DNA of 64,000 nucleotides, taken from NCBI RefSeq assembly GCF_016918735.1, contig NZ_JAFFPR010000007.1, positions 1 through 64,000 on the forward strand, written 5' to 3'. The stretch is from Leptospira abararensis. Its GTDB lineage: Bacteria; Spirochaetota; Leptospiria; Leptospirales; Leptospiraceae. Below the pieces are notes generated by a model that was not told where the DNA came from, did no database searches, and saw only the letters and a program-made list of their open reading frames with translations. Positions 54,574 to 63,616 of the stretch are shown here, one piece after another. Made by a program: the position numbers and the translations under genes. Every line of letters starts with the position of its first letter. Position 1 is the first letter of the stretch.

Positions 54574-54969
54574 TTGAATTCACTGATTTATAATTACTTT
54601 TCCAATTTTGACGAATGGAATGATTACGTAAAGGGAAACTGGAGTGGAAAAGGAATTTCTATGATTCCGTCCACAATACAACCTTATGAAACAGGTGATG
54701 AAACAACCGTTACCTGGAAAGCAAACCCCAAGGAAATCAAATCTCATTTCAAACGGGGTAAGTTAGAATTTTCTCTGATTTGGTTACTCGAATCAGAAGT
54801 TCTCTGCGATAGAATCAAACTCGTCGCAAAAAATGCGGATTGGGAATGTGAAATCCAAGCCATGACAAAAGACCGGTTTCATCTGCATGTACTCCCCAAA
54901 TCAGATAAATCTAAAATTCTCTATTCTGGGGTTGTCACCAAAAAAAAAGGACTATTCTCCTTCCTCTAA
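54574..54969 (+). CDS. Hypothetical protein (131 aa), TTG start
   Basis: The only possible start is TTG at 54574: the upstream open frame has no ATG or GTG and is closed by a stop at 54550. The protein has Trp-rich and basic features (DEWNDYVKGNW, TWKANPKEIKSHFKRGK) and no signal peptide. No family recognised; the later region (LHVLPKSDKSKILYSGVVTKK) suggests a compact beta-domain. Its end overlaps the glycosyltransferase gene by 18 bases, convergent. Confidence 0.6.
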   Translation: MNSLIYNYFSNFDEWNDYVKGNWSGKGISMIPSTIQPYETGDETTVTWKANPKEIKSHFKRGKLEFSLIWLLESEVLCDRIKLVAKNADWECEIQAMTKDRFHLHVLPKSDKSKILYSGVVTKKKGLFSFL

Positions 54970-56091
54970 AACTTTACGAAAGACCTCTTCGGTAATCTTT
55001 GCCGCATTCTCCCAAGTAAATTCCTCAATCGATACCGCCGGTAGTGTTGGATGTTCAAAGAATTTTTTAATGGTTTCTGCCCAAAGTTTTGCATCTTCTT
55101 TGGTTTGGTAAGGAAGATAAGTGACACCTTCTTTTCCAATTTCATGGAAGGTAGGAATGTCAGAAACAACACAATTTAATCCATGAAAGATAGCCTCCAC
55201 CATTGGAATTCCAAACCCTTCATATTTGCTCGCAAAAGCAAATAAACCAGCTCTTTTGTAGAGATGTTGGAGTTCGGAATCGGAAACAGAATCTAAAATA
55301 TAAATGTCGTTGTACAAAGCACGTTCTTGTAATAATTCTTCGATAAACTCAGGCGATTCCCAACCAATTTTCCCAACAATCACCCAAGGTCGGTAGTGGT
55401 GCGGGTCTTTTTTTCGATACTCCCGAAAGACATTTAGTAAAAAGGGATAGTTCTTTCTTGGTTCAATCGTGGAAACAGATAAGAGAAAATCGGTACCTAA
55501 ATCCTTCACTCGGCTAGAAAGTTTTGTTTCCAAAAGTTTTGTCATCTCCTTTGGATTCACACCAGGGTATGACACTCCCGTTTGGTCCACGGGGTATCCA
55601 AACTTACGACACATATCATCACTTGTTTGTTTGGAGATCGAAAGAACAAAACTCGATCGCCTAACAGAATAACTTTGAAAAAGTCTCTGTTGCACTTTTG
55701 CAATCCAACGCATTGTCTCTGGATATAAGTATAAAACCAAATCACAATAGGTAAGAACAGCCAGTAAACGTCGGGGCAAAAACGGAGGCAATACTTGTTG
55801 GGATCCCCAAAATAGATCCAATCTGTTTTTTAGTAAATAAAATGGAATGTAGAGGTTGTAATACAACCCTCCTTTCCATTTCAAAAAACCTCCACCAGAA
55901 ACCCAGGTTACATTGGGAAGGTCTAAAACCGTCTTATGGTCTTCATGAATCGGCAAATGAGAAAATAAAAAGAAATCATACTCGTCTTTATGTGGGAATG
56001 CTTTTAAGGTTTCGGCAATGAGTCTTCCCACGCCTGATACCCTTGTGGACAAGGGTCTTGCATCTAAACCAATTCGTTTGGTTTTTACCAT
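54952..56091 (-). CDS. GT4-type glycosyltransferase (family 4/GT-B)
   Basis: A 379-residue GT-B enzyme. The N-terminal domain begins RIGLDARPLSTRVSGVGRL; the C-domain has STIEPRKNYPFLL and FASKYEGFGIPMVEA, the nucleotide-sugar binding E-x7-E motif of GT4. Probably adds a hexose or mannose to LPS or another envelope glycan. Substrate unknown. Starts ATG after AAGGAACG and overlaps cysQ by seven bases. Confidence 0.9.
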   Translation of the reverse strand: MVKTKRIGLDARPLSTRVSGVGRLIAETLKAFPHKDEYDFFLFSHLPIHEDHKTVLDLPNVTWVSGGGFLKWKGGLYYNLYIPFYLLKNRLDLFWGSQQVLPPFLPRRLLAVLTYCDLVLYLYPETMRWIAKVQQRLFQSYSVRRSSFVLSISKQTSDDMCRKFGYPVDQTGVSYPGVNPKEMTKLLETKLSSRVKDLGTDFLLSVSTIEPRKNYPFLLNVFREYRKKDPHHYRPWVIVGKIGWESPEFIEELLQERALYNDIYILDSVSDSELQHLYKRAGLFAFASKYEGFGIPMVEAIFHGLNCVVSDIPTFHEIGKEGVTYLPYQTKEDAKLWAETIKKFFEHPTLPAVSIEEFTWENAAKITEEVFRKVLEEGE

Positions 56092-56954
56092 CGTTCCTTT
56101 ACCTTAAGGGATAATTGGTGAAAATCAATTTTGGATTCCAAATAATTGACTGCGCTTTTTTTTCCAGCAACCAAACCAAAAGATAGAGTTTGTGCTTGGT
56201 TGAATTGATATCCTTTTTCCTTCAAAGGGAAACAAGTGAAGTTCTCCTCGTCCAATAAAGCAATCCCACCACAAATATCCCATTCGTTCTTTGGCTTTAA
56301 AGAAACAATGAGATCTATAAAACCAGCCGATAGTAGCCCCAGTTTATAGGCGATACTCCCCATGGAACGAATTTCAAAATCTTCATGCCAAAAAGAATCA
56401 GAAAATAATCCTTCTTTCATTTCAGATAAGGATACAAGTAGGATCGGTTTACTGGCAACAGGTTTCGATTCCTCTAACGGGTGCAATACGGAACCGCTTT
56501 CAACAACTAAAATTCGAAAGTTTTCTTCCGTGGCAAAGGGGGCTTGTAACTTCGCAAAAAATGTATTTCGATTTTTGGAAAAAAACTCACCTGTTGCTGG
56601 ATTGAAGATCACTCCCCAAATGGCTTCGCCGTTTCGAACAAGACCCAAACTAAGAGCAAACTGATCGTTTTTTTTAACAAACTCACGAGTTCCATCAATG
56701 GGATCTAAAATCCAAACCCATTCCTTGTCCAAACGCCTGTTTGTATCAGTTTTTTCTTCTGATAAAAAACCATGACTTGGAAAACGTGCAGAAATTTTTT
56801 CGAAAAGGAACTCACTCGCAAACAAATCCGCTTCTGTAACAGGATCATTGCCACCTTTATCACGAATCTGAAAGTCCGTTTTATAAATAGAAAGGATTGA
56901 GTCTCCAACCGATAATACCCACCGCCAAACTTCCCTAAAATCTCTTTCTTCCAT
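56085..56954 (-). CDS. CysQ/inositol monophosphatase family phosphatase
   Basis: A 289-residue Mg-dependent phosphatase. EEKTDTN, the metal-binding LDPIDGTREF and EWDICGG motifs define the family; DGTREF is typical of the 3'(2'),5'-bisphosphate nucleotidase CysQ branch, which clears pAp, rather than of plain IMPases. No signal peptide. ATG start preceded by AGGACGG. Directly upstream of the glycosyltransferase gene. Confidence 0.87.
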   Translation of the reverse strand: MEERDFREVWRWVLSVGDSILSIYKTDFQIRDKGGNDPVTEADLFASEFLFEKISARFPSHGFLSEEKTDTNRRLDKEWVWILDPIDGTREFVKKNDQFALSLGLVRNGEAIWGVIFNPATGEFFSKNRNTFFAKLQAPFATEENFRILVVESGSVLHPLEESKPVASKPILLVSLSEMKEGLFSDSFWHEDFEIRSMGSIAYKLGLLSAGFIDLIVSLKPKNEWDICGGIALLDEENFTCFPLKEKGYQFNQAQTLSFGLVAGKKSAVNYLESKIDFHQLSLKVKERW

Positions 56955-56973
56955 TCCGTCCTTATCGAGAAAA

Positions 56974-57402
56974 CTAATTCTTTTTTTCTTCTTTATGAGC
57001 GTTCGAACCTAGGTCCAAACCGTCCGGTTTTTCTAAGACAATTTCTTCTGAAGGAGAAGTTACGTATGTCTCAGGGTCTACAGGAAACTGATATTGAAAA
57101 AAATAGTGCTTATACTTTACAAAAAAGGTATTGGTCCCTTCCGGACGTTCTGTTTGTAAATCCTGGAATTTTAAGTCTTTTAAATCTTTTTTTGGATTTG
57201 TTAGACGTTTTGAAAGTGTACTGCGAACAGAACTTACCATATTGGTTTCAAAATTCTTTTTTTTCTGTTCCTCGGTAAGTTTTGGATTTCTAAGGTAGTC
57301 TTCTAGTTTCGTAAACTCTTCCGCCAAACCAGAGTTTTGTTGTGCATAAACAAAATTCACCGGCAATAATACTAAAATACTTAAAATCCAAACTCGTTTC
57401 AT
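56974..57402 (-). CDS. Hypothetical exported protein
   Basis: A 142-residue protein with a signal peptide MKRVWILSILVLLPVNFVYA, with cleavage likely before QQN. The ATG at 57402 has the better Shine-Dalgarno spacing (AGAGGA); an ATG at 57408 is an alternative. The mature part is Lys/Glu-rich and helical-looking, ending EEKKN. No family recognised. It lies 12 bases after pcrA and is likely co-transcribed. Confidence 0.65.
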   Translation of the reverse strand: MKRVWILSILVLLPVNFVYAQQNSGLAEEFTKLEDYLRNPKLTEEQKKKNFETNMVSSVRSTLSKRLTNPKKDLKDLKFQDLQTERPEGTNTFFVKYKHYFFQYQFPVDPETYVTSPSEEIVLEKPDGLDLGSNAHKEEKKN

Positions 57403-57420
57403 TGTCATTCCTCTTCTAGT

Positions 57421-59604
57421 TCATGAAATTATCTCTAATGGTGTGTATGCCAATAAGAATTTTTTATCCAAATGAGAACCAAAGCGCACTTCTACCTTCC
57501 GGTTATCTCCTGATCCTGAAATGGTTAGGATTCGGCCCTCTCCGTAAACTTTGTGACGCACCTTAGTTCCCACTTGGAAGTTCCCATCCCCTGTTTTTGC
57601 AAGTACGGTTTCAAACTTTTCTTCTGATTTTTGAAACCTTTCGGCTCTTGGTGTAAATTCAGGCCTTCTTACACCATAACGGTTTTCAGTAAACTCACCT
57701 TCTACAAATTCGCTAGGAAGTTCCTCTAAAAACTGAGAAGGAAGTCGGGCTTCGATTTCTCCAAATTTACGGGTAAAACGTGAAAAACTAATCTCTAAAT
57801 TCTTTCTGGCCCGAGTGATGGCAACATAGGCTAGTCTTCGTTCTTCTTCCAGTCCATCCGCTGAATCAATCGAAAGAAAATGGGGGAATGTGCCTTCTTC
57901 CATTCCTGCCATAAATACATGATGGAATTCTAATCCCTTTGCGTTATGGACAGTCATAAGGATGACATAGTCTGGTAAGTCTTTTGTATTGTCTTCACTT
58001 GTAATCAGAGAGATGTTACCTAAATATTCTTCGAGTGTGGCCTCGGGATTATTTTCTTCGAATTCTTTGAGGGCATTTACAAATTCATTTAAGTTGGAAA
58101 GTCTGGAAAAAGAATCTTCAGTTCCTTCATTTTCTAAAAACTCTCTATATCCGGAATGCTCTAAAACATCATAAGCAATTTCCGATGGAGTTTTTTTCCC
58201 AAGGTCTTCCATTGCCGATTCAAACATTCGATACAAAGAAGATAATTTTTGAGAGGTCCCTTTTTTTATCTCAGGAACGGCCTTACCTAAACATTCGAAT
58301 AAAGAAAGACCTTCGTTTACAGAATGAGATAACAATCGGCTAACAGTGGTATCTCCAATTCCCCTTGGCGGTGAATTAATGATACGCAATAGAGAAGTAG
58401 AATCTACGGGGTTTACAACAACCGAAAGATACGCAATTAAGTCCTTCACCTCTTTTCTATCAAAGAACCGAAACCCACCAAAGATCTTATAAGGAATGGC
58501 TTTTTTTCGCAATGCTTCCTCAAAGTATCGGGACTGCGAATTCGTTCTATAAAATACAGCAAAATTCGAATATTTCTGTCCCCTTCTCACTCCCGATTGG
58601 ATTTTTTGAACAATCCCTTCGGCTTCTTCCAATTCATTTTGGTAAGAAGTGAGTTTGATTTTATCCCCCATCGGGTTTTCTGTACGCAGAGTTTTATTGG
58701 TTCTTTGTTTGTTATTTGCAATCAGAGCAGCCGCAGTTTCAATAATCGTTTTTGTAGAACGATAATTCTCTTCCAGTTTGACAACCACTGCATCGGGATA
58801 GTCTTTTTTGAAATTTAGAATATTCGAAATATCGGCTCCGCGCCAGGAATAAATGGACTGATCATCATCTCCCACTACACAAAGGTTTTTGTGAAATGAA
58901 GATAAAGATTGAACAAGGTGGTATTGGATTTTATTTGTATCTTGGTATTCATCTACCATTATGTATTTCCAAAGCCTTTGGTATTTTTCCAAAATCACCG
59001 GAAAATCACGAAACAAAATCACCGTTTTTAAAATTAGATCTCCAAAATCTAAAGCATTTCTTAAATCTTTTCGTTTTTCATATTCTAAGAAAACTGATGC
59101 AATGGTTTTTGTATAAGAATCATCTGCCTTTTTTTTAGCATATTCCTCGGCAGTCATAAAGGAATCTTTTGCGCCCGAAAATGTATTAGCTAAACTTGAG
59201 GGTCGAAATTCTTTTGTATCCATATCTTTGGATTTCAAAATTTCTTTGATGAGTGACTCTTGCATATCACTGTCATAAACAGTAAAATTGTTCCCAAGGC
59301 CCAAAACTTTCCCTTCTCTGCGTAACAAATACAAACAAAGGGAGTGAAAGGTGCGAACAAAAGGTTCGCTGTTTCCTTCTGGCAACAAACTCCTGCAACG
59401 AATTCGCATTTCTTCTGCGGCTTTGTTGGTAAAAGTAACCGCAAGTATTTGGTTGGGATAAACTTTATGATTTAAGATAAGGTTGGCGATTCGGTAGGTA
59501 ATGACTCGAGTTTTACCGGAACCTGCTCCTGCCAAAATCAGAAGTGGCCCGTCAACTGATTCTACAGCACGTTTCTGCTCGGAATTGAGTCCAACTAACT
59601 CCAC
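57421..59604 (-). CDS. pcrA: PcrA/UvrD-type superfamily 1 DNA helicase
   Basis: A 727-residue 3'-5' helicase in repair and plasmid replication. Walker A AGAGSGKTRV, VDEYQDTN and GDDDQSIYSWRGA motifs, and VMTVHNAKGLEF (motif V region) are in place. The C-terminal tail with VGTKVRHKVYGEGRIL is the Tudor-like domain that contacts RNA polymerase. Starts GTG right after the bamA stop. Confidence 0.96.
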   Translation of the reverse strand: MELVGLNSEQKRAVESVDGPLLILAGAGSGKTRVITYRIANLILNHKVYPNQILAVTFTNKAAEEMRIRCRSLLPEGNSEPFVRTFHSLCLYLLRREGKVLGLGNNFTVYDSDMQESLIKEILKSKDMDTKEFRPSSLANTFSGAKDSFMTAEEYAKKKADDSYTKTIASVFLEYEKRKDLRNALDFGDLILKTVILFRDFPVILEKYQRLWKYIMVDEYQDTNKIQYHLVQSLSSFHKNLCVVGDDDQSIYSWRGADISNILNFKKDYPDAVVVKLEENYRSTKTIIETAAALIANNKQRTNKTLRTENPMGDKIKLTSYQNELEEAEGIVQKIQSGVRRGQKYSNFAVFYRTNSQSRYFEEALRKKAIPYKIFGGFRFFDRKEVKDLIAYLSVVVNPVDSTSLLRIINSPPRGIGDTTVSRLLSHSVNEGLSLFECLGKAVPEIKKGTSQKLSSLYRMFESAMEDLGKKTPSEIAYDVLEHSGYREFLENEGTEDSFSRLSNLNEFVNALKEFEENNPEATLEEYLGNISLITSEDNTKDLPDYVILMTVHNAKGLEFHHVFMAGMEEGTFPHFLSIDSADGLEEERRLAYVAITRARKNLEISFSRFTRKFGEIEARLPSQFLEELPSEFVEGEFTENRYGVRRPEFTPRAERFQKSEEKFETVLAKTGDGNFQVGTKVRHKVYGEGRILTISGSGDNRKVEVRFGSHLDKKFLLAYTPLEIIS

Positions 59605-62481
59605 TTAGAATCGCATATCCCCAATACCAAAAACAAATTGGAAGCTATTATTATCTGGATACAGACCAAACGGACGATCTTCTACCCCTGTATACCGGAT
59701 CCTTTGTGCAAAATACAAACGAAGTGGCAAAACAGGAATTTGAATTCTAAGTCCAAAACCCCAAGAAAATCGGAAGTTCGACATAGATAGGTTTTTACTA
59801 GAAAGGACCAAGTTCCCTGGATCATTGACAATCAGAGGTGATTCGGGAAGTTTTTGACCATAGGAATTATAGTTTTCATAAAGATAGGTTTCCACCGGAT
59901 CGGACGCTCTTTGTGCTTGCACCAAAGAATCATAGTTCTTAAAAAACTCCCTTCTTTCCCCAACGGCTCGGTTGATCTGTTCATACATAGCACCTGCATC
60001 AAAGAAAATAACAAACCAGAGTAACGATGGTTCGATGGGGAAACGCATTTCGGAAGTAAATAAAACCCTACTCGAGGCACCATCTTTCCATTCATCAGGG
60101 TAGTATTTATCATCAAAAAACCAACCACGAAGAGATTCATATCCCCCGAGGAACAACCGGTCTTGCACTTGGATGTAAGGAATTCTTTCCTTATCTTGAT
60201 TTTTATACTTAGGAGTCCTCTCAAATGTAAAAACAGATGAGGTTCGGAATTGTTGGACCACGCGCCACCGCCTAAGAGCATTTTTGCGGATGAGTCCAAA
60301 AAATGTATAATCGAACCAAGTATGATAGTATTCCAAAATAGGACTAAATTGGTCAAAGTGGGACTCGCCCCCGAGAAACTGGCCCACATTGTCTACAGAG
60401 AATATTAAATTAAAACCTTGAGTCGAATTGAATACGTTATCTCTACTATCGTAAGCAATTCCATTGGTAAGTTGGGAACGAAATTGCCATCCACGATCTA
60501 CCTCAGCTAATACTTGGTCAGATACAAGTGAAGTGGGTCTAGTCGATGCAAAAAATGAAGGAGAATAACGATGGAAGTGTGTCCAGTTAATGAGAAACCG
60601 ATGTCCAAGCCCCGCGCTCACACCGACCCCTGAACGTTCATAGGAAGCTACTTCTTTAATCCCTTGGTTGTTGTTCTCCGTGATGGAAGTGGCTCCCACA
60701 AACAAAGTTCTGGAAGAATAAAAAGCAGAAAGAGTCAGTGACCAAGGTTTATCCATAAACCATGGTTCAGTCCAGGATATTTGCAAATAACGTCGAATAG
60801 GTCCAAACTCCACACGACCCGTAATTTGTTGCCCCGAACCATTCAAGTTATTTTCACCTAACTGAGTAAAGATGGAAAAACCGGTAATGGTTCCGTATCC
60901 TCCCCCCATGGAGACCGTTCCAGTAGGTTGCTCCACAAGTTCAATGATCAGGTTCATTTTGGTTTCGTCAGAACCCGGTCTCATATTAAAGTTTACTTCT
61001 TTAAAATAACCTAAGTTAAAAATACGTTCCCGTGAACGGTTCACAAGAGTTGAGTTAAAAAGATCGCCCGGTTTAAAAAGAAGTTCTCTTCGAACCACCC
61101 TATCTTGCGTTTTTTTATTTCCCTTGATGATAATATTTTCAATAAATGCTAAGTTATTTTCACGAATTGTAAAATCCACGTGAATGAATTTTTTTCCTCT
61201 TAACTTCGGTTCATCGTCATAAATTTTTCTTAACTTAGCGACATTTAGCCGGTTGTATTCCTCACTACAGTCGGAAACTGCATCCGCACTTCCTCGTTTA
61301 TCACAATTTTCATAACGTGATAGTGAGGCATCACTTAACTCTATGACTTTCCTACGAGGAATCACCTGCGCAAATAAATAACCTTTCGCAGAATAGGCTT
61401 CGTTGATAGAGGCCCTATCTTTCTGGAATTTGGTTTCATCAAAAACTTCGCCAATATCTGCCGGAGCAAACTCAAATTGGTCCTCTAAATATTTGATCGG
61501 ATAAACCGGGGACCATTCTTCTTTTGGAGTTCCGATCGGATTGTTTTCTTTGTTTAAAAACTGAGGCATCCCATTAGGAGCAATCGTCATATCATGGTTA
61601 GCCGTATATCCGTTATAAAAATACTGTTCTCCTTCACTAATCTTGAAGTTAACAACAACAACACGTTTGTCTTTTTTCTGCGGATTTTCCCAGCGAATTT
61701 CCCAATTGGTTCCTTCGTTACTGAGTTCGGCATCGACATATCCTCTGGATTTTAGGTAAGCAGCAATTTTTTGTTTATCAGACTCAAACGCAGATTCCTT
61801 AAACACACCCGATTCAATAATCCCACTTTCCTTTAAATCCATAATACCTTGGATATCATAGGTATCGATTTCACTATTGCCGAAGATATTGATTTTACTA
61901 ACCGGGATTTCTTCGCCTTCATCGATGATGAATTTCACTTTAACCGTGTTCGTATCTGGATTTACTGGCTCTGTTTCAAACCGAACATAAGCGAGAAAAA
62001 AACCTTCATCCCGATATTTCTTTAAAATCACTTCTTTCGAAAGAGTTACTTTCTTCGGAGTGATAACTTCATTTTCTTTTAAAGGAATCTTATCTCGTAA
62101 GTCAGAAGGAAAAACTTCATCGGCCCCAATAAAATCAATGTCCTTCACCCGAGGTCTTTCTTTAACCACAACCAGGATTTTTACGCCATCTCCATCTGCT
62201 TCCCCTTGGATATCAATATGGTAAAAGAATCCAGAAACAAAAAGAGCGCGCATATCCGCGTTCAAAAGGCCTTGAGAAAGCTGCATTCCTGGACGCATGT
62301 CCATTAAATCCAAAATATCATCAGAAGAGGTATTGATATTCCCCTTAAATTCAACTTTGGTGATTACTTTATCTAAATATACAGAGCGGTTCGACCAAAG
62401 GGATACCCACTCTGCCGAAACTAGTAAAAGGAGAGATAAAACAAATAGGCTTAAGAATTTTATTTTTTTTCGAATATTCAA
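59605..62481 (-). CDS. bamA: Outer-membrane assembly protein BamA (Omp85)
   Basis: A 958-residue Omp85 protein that folds beta-barrels into the outer membrane. Signal peptide (FLSLFVLSLLLLVSAEWVS) and a row of POTRA domains (about 35-480; for example VTKVEFKGNINTSSDDIL and ENIIIKGNKKTQDRVVRREL), then the barrel with GGYGTITGFSIFTQLGENN and terminal Phe (GIGDMRF). The POTRA region is longer than E. coli's five. Starts with TTG. Next to tolQR. Confidence 0.93.
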   Translation of the reverse strand: MNIRKKIKFLSLFVLSLLLLVSAEWVSLWSNRSVYLDKVITKVEFKGNINTSSDDILDLMDMRPGMQLSQGLLNADMRALFVSGFFYHIDIQGEADGDGVKILVVVKERPRVKDIDFIGADEVFPSDLRDKIPLKENEVITPKKVTLSKEVILKKYRDEGFFLAYVRFETEPVNPDTNTVKVKFIIDEGEEIPVSKINIFGNSEIDTYDIQGIMDLKESGIIESGVFKESAFESDKQKIAAYLKSRGYVDAELSNEGTNWEIRWENPQKKDKRVVVVNFKISEGEQYFYNGYTANHDMTIAPNGMPQFLNKENNPIGTPKEEWSPVYPIKYLEDQFEFAPADIGEVFDETKFQKDRASINEAYSAKGYLFAQVIPRRKVIELSDASLSRYENCDKRGSADAVSDCSEEYNRLNVAKLRKIYDDEPKLRGKKFIHVDFTIRENNLAFIENIIIKGNKKTQDRVVRRELLFKPGDLFNSTLVNRSRERIFNLGYFKEVNFNMRPGSDETKMNLIIELVEQPTGTVSMGGGYGTITGFSIFTQLGENNLNGSGQQITGRVEFGPIRRYLQISWTEPWFMDKPWSLTLSAFYSSRTLFVGATSITENNNQGIKEVASYERSGVGVSAGLGHRFLINWTHFHRYSPSFFASTRPTSLVSDQVLAEVDRGWQFRSQLTNGIAYDSRDNVFNSTQGFNLIFSVDNVGQFLGGESHFDQFSPILEYYHTWFDYTFFGLIRKNALRRWRVVQQFRTSSVFTFERTPKYKNQDKERIPYIQVQDRLFLGGYESLRGWFFDDKYYPDEWKDGASSRVLFTSEMRFPIEPSLLWFVIFFDAGAMYEQINRAVGERREFFKNYDSLVQAQRASDPVETYLYENYNSYGQKLPESPLIVNDPGNLVLSSKNLSMSNFRFSWGFGLRIQIPVLPLRLYFAQRIRYTGVEDRPFGLYPDNNSFQFVFGIGDMRF

Positions 62482-62485
62482 AAAA

Positions 62486-62917
62486 TCACTTAGTTGTGCC
62501 CTTTACCATTGCTAAGTTAAAGCGACTAACACCCGCAGCATTGACTGCATCGATTACCTTAACCACAACTTGGTAGGACGCACCACCATCTCCACGAATA
62601 ATGACTTTGTTTTTTTTAGGATCTCTTTCTTTTTCAGGGCCGAGAAACCCATTAATTTTTTCAGTAAGGCCTTCTAACGGAACTGGCTCCGAACTTTGAT
62701 CCAAATAAATTTTTCCTTGTTTATCAACAGTGATGACTAACTCATCCTTTTGTTTTTCTTTAGCTACGCTTGAAGAACGGGGTAACTCTACCTTAAGAGC
62801 AGTATTTTTTTCCAATGTAGCATTCATCAAAAAGTAAATCACGATAAAGGAAATCACATCGATGAGAGGGGCAAGTTCGATGTTATTAAATGATTTTTGC
62901 GCTTTGCGAAATTTCAT
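62486..62917 (-). CDS. tolR: ExbD/TolR-type transport protein
   Basis: A 143-residue protein with a short cytoplasmic start ([20 protein letters not shown]), the conserved Asp in the single transmembrane helix ([18 protein letters not shown]), and a small periplasmic domain. It uses the proton motive force with TolQ/ExbB to energise envelope processes. TolR and ExbD cannot be separated by sequence here; no tolA, tolB or pal was seen in the window. Confidence 0.9.
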   Translation of the reverse strand: MKFRKAQKSFNNIELAPLIDVISFIVIYFLMNATLEKNTALKVELPRSSSVAKEKQKDELVITVDKQGKIYLDQSSEPVPLEGLTEKINGFLGPEKERDPKKNKVIIRGDGGASYQVVVKVIDAVNAAGVSRFNLAMVKGTTK

Positions 62918-62926
62918 TTCGTTTGT

Positions 62927-63541
62927 TTATTTGTTTAGGTGTGGTAACACCAAATCAGTTACGTTTTCCATTTCCGTAATTCTTTCCTCTTTCATTCGAG
63001 AAAAAAGATTATAAAAAACGTAAGCAGGAATGGCGATGGCAAGACCCATGGCAGTGGTAATCAATGCCTCTGAAATCCCAACTTCCGCACCTTGGGTTCC
63101 TGCCCCTTCTGCAAAGGAACGAACAATCCCGATGACGGTTCCAAGAACTCCGAGTAATGGACCAATCGTTGCAATGGTTCCGAGACCAGTTAGGTAACGT
63201 TCCATCAAATAAATTTGCCTGAATCCTTCTTGGCGGATGTCTTCTTCCCAAAACTGAATTCCCCGACGTTTGAGATCAAATGCCATGCGAAGGAGAACCG
63301 CTGCAGGAGACTGTACATCTTGACCGAGTACATCTTTTGCCTCATCCCATTTTTGTTCACGAGCGAGTTCTCTAACACGACGGAAATGGTCTTGTGGGAT
63401 CGCTTTTAGTCTCCAGTAATAAACAAGTCGTTCCACGATGATGGTAAAACCAACGATGGATACAAAGATGATTAAGATGGGAATGGTTTGCGGAGGAACC
63501 GAGGAAATGATTGAATCTGATTTGGCGAAAGGAAAAAACAT
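62927..63541 (-). CDS. tolQ: TolQ/ExbB/MotA-type proton channel protein
   Basis: A 204-residue inner-membrane protein with three transmembrane helices: PILIIFVSIVGFTIIVERLV, LGTIATIGPLLGVLGTVIGI and ITTAMGLAIAIPAYVFYNLF. The latter two hold the conserved Thr/Gly/Pro residues of the family. It forms the channel with TolR (next gene, nine bases away). Assigned to the ExbB/TolQ family; exact system unknown. Confidence 0.9.
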   Translation of the reverse strand: MFFPFAKSDSIISSVPPQTIPILIIFVSIVGFTIIVERLVYYWRLKAIPQDHFRRVRELAREQKWDEAKDVLGQDVQSPAAVLLRMAFDLKRRGIQFWEEDIRQEGFRQIYLMERYLTGLGTIATIGPLLGVLGTVIGIVRSFAEGAGTQGAEVGISEALITTAMGLAIAIPAYVFYNLFSRMKEERITEMENVTDLVLPHLNK

Positions 63542-63616
63542 GAATGGGACCCCATTGAAGGATTACGAATAGAGTTTTCAGTCTTCCCTTTTTCGCCAAA
63601 TACTATTTTTACAGAG

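Noticed and set aside
59832..60389. 185-codon overlapping frame inside bamA
   Set aside because: No domain, same-strand shadow of the bamA barrel region, and no start signal.
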